A DNA stretch of 7,866 bases from RUG11198 sp964600615 (GTDB lineage Bacteria > Bacillota_I > Bacilli_A > RF39 > UBA660), in NCBI GenBank assembly GCA_964600615.1, contig CAZRJK010000031.1, positions 1-7,866 of the forward strand. Direction: 5' to 3'. Below are positions 1 through 4,457 of this stretch, one piece after another. Numbering within the stretch: position 1 is the first letter of the stretch; every line of letters starts with the position of its first letter. Under the pieces are notes generated by a model. It did no database searches. It was given only the letters and a program-made list of their open reading frames with translations, and was not told where the DNA came from. The translations under genes and the position numbers were made by a program.

Positions 1-1
1 C

Positions 2-223
2 TTAGTAAGAGGAATGAGTGGAGAAGATATAAAAAGATTTCAAAAATTTCTTTTAGCTATTTGTAAATATGATAAATCAATACCCGGAATAAGAGTAAAT
101 GGCATCTTTGATGATTTAACAGAAAAATCAGTAAAAAAAATCCAACAAGATTATGGATTTGATATTAATGGAATAGTAGGACCTTTGTTATGGAAAAAAG
201 TAGTAGAACTATCTAAAAGATAA
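2..223 (+). CDS. Peptidoglycan-binding domain protein, C-terminal fragment (5' end outside window)
   Basis: The reading frame is open to the left edge, so only the last ~73 residues are present. The visible part starts LVRGMSGEDIKRFQKFL, which fits the first helix signature of the PG_binding_1 fold (L..G..G.DV..LQ..L). It continues with GIFDD.T...VKKIQ.DYGF...GIVGP.LWKKV, the usual second half (G.FG..T..AV..FQ...GL..DGIVGP.TW). The domain therefore begins before the ATG at position 14. That ATG has no correctly spaced ribosome site and splits the conserved motif, so I treat it as internal. Such domains usually sit at the end of secreted amidases, peptidases or other wall hydrolases and bind peptidoglycan. 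The catalytic part, if any, is off-window. It ends with TAA at 221-223, inside the left arm of a shared terminator, converging with the minus-strand gene at 250. Confidence 0.8.
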   Translation, partial: LVRGMSGEDIKRFQKFLLAICKYDKSIPGIRVNGIFDDLTEKSVKKIQQDYGFDINGIVGPLLWKKVVELSKR

Positions 224-251
224 AAAAGACAAAAACATGTTTTGTCTTTTT
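223..251. terminator. Bidirectional intrinsic terminator between convergent genes
   Basis: A perfect 12-bp inverted repeat has arms 223-234 (AAAAAGACAAAA) and 240-251 (TTTTGTCTTTTT) around a 5-base loop. T-runs follow on both strands. It overlaps the TAA of the plus-strand gene and the TAA of the minus-strand gene at 250-252, so one hairpin serves both convergent transcripts. Confidence 0.85.
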
Positions 252-510
252 ATTTAAGTAATTTACTAGCTAAATCAATCATAGAATCCAAATCACTAGA
301 TTTAGATTTAGTTGCCTTTTTCTTTTTAGTAGTCTTAGCACTAGCCTTCTTATTAGTCTTTTTCTTAGGTTTATCATCATCTAACAAATCAACTGCTATA
401 GAAGCAACTTTAGCAATAGTTTCTTTATTATCAATAATAACATCTTTAAGCTTATTAAGATCTAATTTATTCTTCTTAGTATCTTCTACCTTAACAATCT
501 TCTTAGCCAT
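250..510 (-). CDS. Small lysine-rich hypothetical protein (86 aa)
   Basis: I do not recognise this protein. Residues 1-46 form a charged segment with a likely amphipathic helix (ETIAKVASIAVDLLDDD, about 30-46). Residues 47-70 are a very basic low-complexity linker of Lys, Thr, Ala and Ser (KPKKKTNKKASAKTTKKKK). Residues 71-86 form a second short helix (SSDLDSMIDLASKLLK) that loosely echoes the first. There is no signal peptide or membrane segment. The Lys/Ala/Thr linker resembles histone-H1-like nucleic-acid-binding tails, but this is composition only. The start is secure: a GAGGAGG site lies a few bases upstream, inside the end of the preceding gene. That gene's stop and this start overlap as TAATG, so translation is probably coupled. 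It is the last gene of the operon and runs into the terminator at 223-251. Confidence 0.75.
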   Translation of the reverse strand: MAKKIVKVEDTKKNKLDLNKLKDVIIDNKETIAKVASIAVDLLDDDKPKKKTNKKASAKTTKKKKATKSKSSDLDSMIDLASKLLK

Positions 511-1274
511 TATTCCTCCTCATGATCATGTTCTTCCTCTAATTCAGGAATACATCTTCTACAAGGATCAGTTAAACCTTTTTCAAAGGCTTGTTTAACA
601 GTGCCTTCATAAACAGTTTCACTCTGTGAAAAAGCAGGACAATCAGGATCTACATGATATTTCTTACTATGTGGTGCCCAATAAACAGTATTACCACCAC
701 TAACATTCATTACTTCTTTTTCAGCATGATTTAATTGCTCAGCAGAAATAGGATTAAAATCATAACTAGACACACCAGCAATAACTAATGCAATAGCAGC
801 AATAGCAGTAATAATAGTCTTATCCTTCTTATCCATATCTTTATTAGTTAAAACCGCAATAATAATAGGTAAGAATGCAAGAACAGATAAAATAGTACCC
901 AAATTATTAAGAGCCCAGAACTTAGCTTTATCTTTCTCAGAGAATGGATCAATATGATTAGCCTTCTTCCATAATAAAGAACCTGGAACAAAGAATAATA
1001 AATCAAGAACAATACATATTATTAAAAATGTAGTAACACTCAAATTAGCAAACCAATTAATAGTACCACTTAATCTTAAAATACCAATAACTTCAAAAAT
1101 AATAGCAACTATCCATAAAAGAATAGCAAAAATTCTATACTTTTTACCCCTCTCTTTATAATCACCCTTATCTTCAAGTTTAATTATTCTTCCATGAGAA
1201 TCCTTTCCATATTTTTCAGAAGATTTCTTCTTATCTTCCTTAGTAATATTAACAACTTTCTTTTCCTTAGCCAT
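510..1274 (-). CDS. Four-helix membrane protein with His/Cys metal-site C-terminal tail
   Basis: This is a 254-aa protein with no named function that I know. The N-terminus (1-46) is hydrophilic and Lys-rich. Four likely transmembrane segments follow at about 47-68, 76-98, 121-143 and 153-171. A soluble C-terminal part contains YWAPHSKKYHVDPDCP and DPCRRC, giving a probable metal site from His207, Cys212, Cys238 and Cys241. The spacing (H-x4-C, then C-x2-C after ~25 residues and a G..DPC.RC turn) resembles the small zinc-binding module of Ada-type proteins and similar tails on Firmicute membrane proteins. Zinc binding is inferred. The extreme C-terminus is acidic and His-containing (ELEEEHDHEEE). 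The start has an AAAGGAG site about 8 bases upstream. It is the first gene of an operon with the Lys-rich protein, with stop and start overlapping at 510. Confidence 0.8.
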   Translation of the reverse strand: MAKEKKVVNITKEDKKKSSEKYGKDSHGRIIKLEDKGDYKERGKKYRIFAILLWIVAIIFEVIGILRLSGTINWFANLSVTTFLIICIVLDLLFFVPGSLLWKKANHIDPFSEKDKAKFWALNNLGTILSVLAFLPIIIAVLTNKDMDKKDKTIITAIAAIALVIAGVSSYDFNPISAEQLNHAEKEVMNVSGGNTVYWAPHSKKYHVDPDCPAFSQSETVYEGTVKQAFEKGLTDPCRRCIPELEEEHDHEEE

Positions 1275-1296
1275 AGTAACACTCCTTTCACCACAT

Positions 1297-1330
1297 ACTA
1301 TATCATAAAATATAATAAAAATCTATTAAA
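1297..1330 (-). promoter_or_regulatory. Possible promoter of the membrane protein operon
   Basis: The only gap upstream of the operon is 1275-1367, so a promoter is expected here. Reading the minus strand, TATGAT at 1302-1307 (or overlapping TATAGT at 1297-1302) is a plausible -10. A weak TTTAAT lies 17 bases upstream as -35. The whole stretch is AT-rich, so such matches are common by chance. Confidence 0.3.
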
Positions 1331-1332
1331 AT

Positions 1333-1365
1333 AAAAAAATATCTAAATTAATCAGATATTTTTTT
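1333..1365 (-). terminator. Intrinsic terminator of the HExxH protein gene
   Basis: A perfect 12-bp inverted repeat has arms 1333-1344 (AAAAAAATATCT) and 1354-1365 (AGATATTTTTTT) around a 9-base loop. It starts 2 bases after the TAG stop at 1368-1370. On the minus strand it ends in a run of seven T. The stem has few G/C pairs, as is usual in such AT-rich genomes. Confidence 0.8.
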
Positions 1366-1367
1366 AT

Positions 1368-2288
1368 CTATCTTGCCCTACGGCTTCTTTCCTTAATAAT
1401 AATTTTATCTAATTCATCACTATCAATTTCCAATTCACTAAAATTAAATATTACATCAATATCTTTTTTATCCTCTTCCATTACATAGTGACTAAAAAAA
1501 TCATAATTAACATCATCAAGTTGATATGATAGTGGATCTAACATCCACCAAAATAATTCTAAATCATTATGTCTTAAAATAATATTGGCAATTGCTTTTA
1601 TATCAACTGAAAAACTTTCATTTTTAACTTCTTTAATTATTGCCATTACATCAGTAGTCGCTTTTTTATATAATTTATATGCAACCCTAGACATTAATTC
1701 TACAAGAGCCTCATCTAAATGCTCTTGTGACTTCATCTTTTTCCTATACATATCATCTGCTTCAGATATTTTTTTTCTTTTTTTACTAGACATGGATATA
1801 TACTTTTCTACTTCTTTCCTAGAGGTATCAATTGAACCAAGTAATATATCTTCACCAGCATCAGCATAATAAGAATATTTACTATTATTACCTTTTACAT
1901 AATGATCACCGACAGAAAAAGCACCATGAATATAATCTACTCTACAATACTGAGAATTAAGCAATAACATTCTATTAGAATGTATTTTTTCATGAATTAT
2001 AGTTACAAACAAATCCTCAATATCAGGATTAATAATATTCTTTTCAATTATAATTAATCCATTTTCCCAATAAAGCCCTCTCTCTTTTCCTTCGATACCA
2101 TTATTATTCATCCAATTTTTTAACTCCTGGCTCTTAGCGTTTAAAAATTTACCAAAATCACCATTAGGATTTGTAAAAACAATAGGACTATAAGTAACTG
2201 ATAAATAATAGTTTCCATCAAGATCTAAACAATTAATAAAATTTTTAATTATACGATTAGTTTCAGAAATAATCTCCTCTTTTTTCAT
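1368..2288 (-). CDS. Putative intracellular HExxH metallopeptidase (306 aa)
   Basis: This is a hypothetical protein with a zinc-peptidase signature. FVTIIHEKIHSNR places HExxH at residues 99-103 (His99, Glu100, His103) in a predicted helix. The segment HLDEALVELMSR at about 190-201 offers Glu193/Glu197 as the gluzincin-type third ligand. This E-x3-E helix ~90 residues downstream supports a real active site. I see no signal peptide or membrane segment, so it should act in the cytoplasm unless exported otherwise. Residues 155-190 are very basic (SSKKRKKISEADDMYRKKMK) and probably helical. The C-terminal ~60 residues are acidic, ending in RSRRAR. The start ATG is preceded by a GGGGGT site at a normal distance. 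It appears to be monocistronic, with hairpin terminators on both sides. The substrate is unknown; no known family is recognised beyond the motif. Confidence 0.75.
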   Translation of the reverse strand: MKKEEIISETNRIIKNFINCLDLDGNYYLSVTYSPIVFTNPNGDFGKFLNAKSQELKNWMNNNGIEGKERGLYWENGLIIIEKNIINPDIEDLFVTIIHEKIHSNRMLLLNSQYCRVDYIHGAFSVGDHYVKGNNSKYSYYADAGEDILLGSIDTSRKEVEKYISMSSKKRKKISEADDMYRKKMKSQEHLDEALVELMSRVAYKLYKKATTDVMAIIKEVKNESFSVDIKAIANIILRHNDLELFWWMLDPLSYQLDDVNYDFFSHYVMEEDKKDIDVIFNFSELEIDSDELDKIIIKERSRRAR

Positions 2289-2339
2289 ATCATTACCCCC
2301 ATAATTAACAAACTTATTTATATTCCTTATTTAATAAAG

Positions 2340-2371
2340 AGAAGATAAAAATCAAATGATTTTTATCTTCT
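2340..2371 (-). terminator. Intrinsic terminator of the Cys-rich protein gene
   Basis: A perfect 15-base inverted repeat has arms 2340-2354 and 2357-2371, with a 2-base centre, so a practical loop would be 4-6 bases. It starts 3 bases after the TAA stop at 2375-2377. The long AT-rich stem carries its own T-run in the distal arm, but only a broken T-tract follows it on the minus strand. Confidence 0.7.
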
Positions 2372-2374
2372 TAA

Positions 2375-2857
2375 TTAACGGTTTCTCTTTCTAATTTTCA
2401 TCTTGTTTATAACTTCATCAGGATACTTTTTACCTCTTATGTTAGTAATTAACCCTCTTTTTTCAAGACTTTCTTGTATAATATAAGCATCCTCTATAGA
2501 ATCAGCACCAAAATATAAAGTTCTAAAATTTTCTTTTAACTTCCTTATTCTTTCTGATTCTTTCGCAGTAAGCTTTTCCCTTGGAGGTTCTTGCTCATAC
2601 TTTTTACAACCTGAGACTACAAATGATTTAATTCTTCCATCCCCATCAACTATTTGGTAACCATCTGTAATAAAGTCATATCTATTTATATACTTCTTAT
2701 ATTTATCACAAATTTTTGGACAAACATTAGGATTAACATTAGCACAACTATCCCAACATAAATGACAATTATTATCCTCTAGAGTTTTTTCAAGCTCTGA
2801 AGTATACTCAACCTCAGAAACCTTTCCGTTTTCTTTTAAAAGTATCACCTTACTCAT
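2375..2857 (-). CDS. Small cysteine-rich hypothetical protein (160 aa)
   Basis: I do not recognise a named family. The N-terminal half holds a cysteine cluster: Cys31, Cys34, Cys38, Cys46, Cys50 (CHLCWDSC, then CPKIC), with Cys84 in FVVSGCKKYE. This arrangement suggests a zinc-ribbon-like or other metal site, which is inferred. Residues 90-160 are charged and mostly helical (TAKESERIRKLKENF; SIEDAYIIQESLEKRG), ending in a basic tail KMKIRKRNR. There is no signal peptide, so it is probably cytoplasmic. I start it at the ATG at 2857. An upstream in-frame TTG at 2875 would translate the Shine-Dalgarno AGGGGGAGGT itself (as KGGG), so it is not the start. It has its own near-consensus promoter (2890-2918) and terminator (2340-2371), so it is expressed alone and probably well. 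Confidence 0.8.
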   Translation of the reverse strand: MSKVILLKENGKVSEVEYTSELEKTLEDNNCHLCWDSCANVNPNVCPKICDKYKKYINRYDFITDGYQIVDGDGRIKSFVVSGCKKYEQEPPREKLTAKESERIRKLKENFRTLYFGADSIEDAYIIQESLEKRGLITNIRGKKYPDEVINKMKIRKRNR

Positions 2858-2860
2858 GAT

Positions 2861-2870
2861 ACCTCCCCCT
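2861..2870 (-). promoter_or_regulatory. Strong ribosome binding site that fixes the start at 2857
   Basis: On the minus strand AGGGGGAGGT lies just upstream of ATCATG, an ideal distance for the ATG at 2855-2857. It falls inside the longer reading frame that begins with TTG at 2875, which argues against that start. Confidence 0.8.
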
Positions 2871-2889
2871 TTCAATAAAAACGTTCAAT

Positions 2890-2918
2890 ATTTTACCACA
2901 AATTAACTAACTTGTCAA
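2890..2918 (-). promoter_or_regulatory. Vegetative promoter of the Cys-rich protein gene
   Basis: On the minus strand a consensus -35 TTGACA (2913-2918) is followed after exactly 17 bases by -10 TAAAAT (2890-2895). A transcript starting near 2883 would have a leader of ~25 bases holding the ribosome site. This is one of the two best promoters in the window. Confidence 0.8.
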
Positions 2919-2943
2919 GTTTTCCTTGAAAAACTCTAAATAA

Positions 2944-2967
2944 TAAAAAAAGCCTTGAAAACCAAGG
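2944..2967 (-). terminator. Intrinsic terminator downstream of the GH3 gene
   Basis: On the minus strand CCTTG (2963-2967), loop GTTTT and CAAGG (2953-2957) are followed by C and a run of seven T. It ends GH3 transcription and belongs to the repeat shared with the tRNA-Gly terminator at 4256-4286. Confidence 0.75.
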
Positions 2968-2990
2968 GTTTGTTTTTTAATGGAGCAGAT
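2952..2990 (-). repeat. Imperfect direct repeat, copy 1: tRNA-Gly 3' end plus terminator
   Basis: This ~39-base stretch repeats 4266-4305 in the same orientation. On the minus strand it begins ATCTGCTCCA, the last ten bases of the tRNA-Gly including CCA, then a short A/T spacer and the CCTTG/CAAGG-type hairpin. By eye about 80% of positions match with one single-base gap. Sequence further into the tRNA (T-arm, anticodon arm) is absent here, so this is a 3'-end fragment and not a second tRNA. Such a fragment is what integration at a tRNA 3' end leaves at the distal border. Confidence 0.7.
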
Positions 2991-3016
2991 AGATATCTCT
3001 CACACACACTATTATA

Positions 3017-4114
3017 TTAATAAATATGATTATTTTCTCTACTTTTTATTTCTGATTTTCTGTTTCTAACAAATTGTTCATACTCTCTATCAAAAAAGCC
3101 ATAATCAAATTTTGTACTTAATATTCTATATACAGATTCATTAATTCTATCAACAGAAATTTTTCCGCTATCCATGTTTTGATAAATAGTGTTGTATGCT
3201 TCACTAATATTCTGCGGCATAAGCAAAAAGTCATTTCCTGCATTAATACATCGTAAATATATTTGCTCATTAGTAAAATAATTAGATAATGCTTTCATTT
3301 TTAATGAATCTGGAATTATTAATCCATCGTAACCCATATCTTTTCTAAGCAAATCACTTATCATTATTTTTGATAAACTAGCTGGAGTATTATCCTGAGT
3401 TATTTTTGGAACAGCAATATGTGCTACCATTAATCCTGGTAGTTTTTTTCTAACTGCTTCAATAAATGGAATTAATTCCAATCTCCTTAATTCCTCTAAA
3501 TCTTTATCAATTATTGGCAATTCAACGTGTGAATCTTTCACTGTATCACCGTGACCAGGAAAATGTTTTCCTACAGGAATTATTTTTTTACTTGATAATC
3601 CATCAGCAAATGCTAAAGACATTTTTTTAACAATTTCACTATTTTGACCAAAAGCTCTATCAGCAATAACTCGATTTTGTGGATTTGAAAAGATGTCTAA
3701 TACTGGTGCCATATCCATATCTACACCAATTGACTTTAATTCACTTCCCATTTTTTCACCTAATTTGAAGGCAACACTTTCATCTAATGTTGCACCAATT
3801 TCGGCCATTGGCGGATGCTTTTCAAAGCCAACTCTTTCATCTAGTCTTTGAACTCTACCACCTTCTTGGTCAACTGATATTAGTGCAGGAATATCACCAA
3901 TATTTTTTATATCTGATAAAAGTTTTTGCGTTTGCTTAAAATCTGCAACGTTACTCTTAAATAAGATGAAGCCTCCAGGATTATATTTATCCAATATTTT
4001 TTCTAAATCAATAGTTATGTCTAAAGTATCCCTATAATCTATCATTATCATTTGACCTATTTTTTCTGATAATAACATATTATTAAGCATATATTCTAAA
4101 AATTCTTGTTTCAT
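3017..4114 (-). CDS. nagZ: Beta-N-acetylhexosaminidase, glycoside hydrolase family 3 (NagZ type)
   Basis: This 365-aa single-domain GH3 enzyme should remove terminal beta-linked N-acetylglucosamine, typically from muropeptides during wall recycling. Family motifs are in order. DQEGGRVQRL at 82-91 belongs to the sugar-binding strand. KHFPGHGDT at 183-191 continues to D194-S195-H196, the flexible loop carrying the Asp/His acid-base pair typical of NagZ. IIPDSLKM at 266-273 contains the likely nucleophile Asp269. The length fits the catalytic TIM barrel alone, without the C-terminal domain of Bacillus NagZ/YbbD. No signal peptide is seen, so a cytoplasmic site is likely. The start ATG has GAGAGG upstream, and a fair promoter lies at 4137-4164. 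By eye its text is somewhat less AT-rich than the neighbours. Together with flanking tRNA-end repeats, this raises the possibility of separate acquisition. Substrate choice within GH3 is inferred. Confidence 0.93.
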   Translation of the reverse strand: MKQEFLEYMLNNMLLSEKIGQMIMIDYRDTLDITIDLEKILDKYNPGGFILFKSNVADFKQTQKLLSDIKNIGDIPALISVDQEGGRVQRLDERVGFEKHPPMAEIGATLDESVAFKLGEKMGSELKSIGVDMDMAPVLDIFSNPQNRVIADRAFGQNSEIVKKMSLAFADGLSSKKIIPVGKHFPGHGDTVKDSHVELPIIDKDLEELRRLELIPFIEAVRKKLPGLMVAHIAVPKITQDNTPASLSKIMISDLLRKDMGYDGLIIPDSLKMKALSNYFTNEQIYLRCINAGNDFLLMPQNISEAYNTIYQNMDSGKISVDRINESVYRILSTKFDYGFFDREYEQFVRNRKSEIKSRENNHIY

Positions 4115-4136
4115 TCCATACCTCTCTTTGTATATA

Positions 4137-4164
4137 ATTTTAACACATTTTACATTTTAAACAA
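4137..4164 (-). promoter_or_regulatory. Probable promoter of the GH3 gene
   Basis: On the minus strand TTGTTT (4159-4164) and TAAAAT (4137-4142) are separated by 16 bases. The ribosome site GAGAGG and ATG at 4114 follow about 20 bases after the -10. The -35 is a partial match only. Confidence 0.5.
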
Positions 4165-4186
4165 AAAAAGAATAGATTTTAGTGAT

Positions 4187-4200
4187 AACATAGATATGTT
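4187..4200. promoter_or_regulatory. Short palindrome upstream of the GH3 promoter (possible operator)
   Basis: AACATA-GA-TATGTT is a perfect 6+6 dyad centred about 30 bases upstream of the proposed GH3 -35 box. It could be a regulator site, but it is AT-rich and short, so chance is a serious alternative. The rest of the gap 4171-4255 holds no open frame, RNA or repeat that I can recognise. Confidence 0.25.
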
Positions 4201-4255
4201 CTAGTTACACGAGGAATGGAGATTACTGCTGGAGTGCAATTCACATCATCTATGC

Positions 4256-4286
4256 AAAAGAAAAACCCTTGAAAAATCAAAGGTTT
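4256..4286 (-). terminator. Intrinsic terminator of tRNA-Gly
   Basis: On the minus strand AAACCTTTG (4278-4286), a 6-base loop and CAAGGGTTT (4263-4271) form a 9-bp stem with one G-T pair. It is followed by TTCTTTT, and starts nine bases after the encoded CCA. Confidence 0.8.
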
Positions 4287-4305
4287 ATTTTTAAATGGAG
4301 CAGAT
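4266..4305 (-). repeat. Imperfect direct repeat, copy 2: within the intact tRNA-Gly and its terminator
   Basis: This is the partner of 2952-2990. It includes the last ten tRNA bases (ATCTGCTCCA), the spacer and the terminator stem. The two copies flank 1275 bases (2991-4265) that contain only the GH3 gene and its control region. Confidence 0.7.
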
Positions 4306-4370
4306 GAGGGGAGTCAAACCCCCGTCTCAGCCTTGGCAAGGCCGAATTCTAATCGTTGAACCACATCTGC
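4296..4370 (-). tRNA. trnG: tRNA-Gly (anticodon GCC), CCA encoded
   Basis: On the minus strand a complete cloverleaf can be drawn. The acceptor stem GCAGATG/CATCTGC is a perfect 7 bp with discriminator T and encoded CCA (4296-4298). The D-arm is GTTC...GAAT. The anticodon stem CGGCC/GGCTG, with one G-T pair, encloses loop TTGCCAA and anticodon GCC (4335-4337). The T-arm GGGGG/CCCCT encloses TTTGACT. It reads GGC and GGU glycine codons. It has its own consensus promoter and terminator, so it is a single-gene unit. Confidence 0.96.
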
Positions 4371-4392
4371 ATAAATCAAATAGACAATTAAA

Positions 4393-4421
4393 ATTATAAA
4401 ATATAAGTATCTATTTGTCAA
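4393..4421 (-). promoter_or_regulatory. Perfect consensus promoter of tRNA-Gly
   Basis: On the minus strand TTGACA (4416-4421) and TATAAT (4393-4398) are separated by exactly 17 bases. The start would be near 4386, about 16 bases before the mature tRNA 5' end at 4370. It lies between the stop of the M34-like gene (4458) and the tRNA. Confidence 0.92.
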
Positions 4422-4457
4422 TCTTTTTTAAAAAATATACTATTTATAAATATAAAA

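Noticed and set aside
242..598. Long plus-strand open frame rich in Leu, Phe and Ser
   Set aside because: It is antisense to the Lys-rich gene and the end of the membrane protein gene, both of which have good ribosome sites. The hydrophobic composition is what antisense of Lys/Glu/Asp codons gives, and it starts inside the terminator.
1585..1869. Plus-strand open frame of 94 codons
   Set aside because: It lies wholly antisense to the HExxH protein gene and has no recognisable ribosome site or domain.
2858..2875. TTG start extending the Cys-rich protein by six residues
   Set aside because: The extension would translate the Shine-Dalgarno site itself (KGGG). The ATG at 2857 is ideally spaced behind it.
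2981..3010. Second tRNA-Gly gene next to the GH3 stop
   Set aside because: Only the final ten bases ATCTGCTCCA match. There is no T-arm, anticodon arm or 5' acceptor strand, so it is a 3'-end fragment.
4201..4260. Possible tRNA remnant or T-box leader around GGAGTGCAATTCAC
   Set aside because: No T-loop, acceptor pairing or T-box core motif could be found on either strand.
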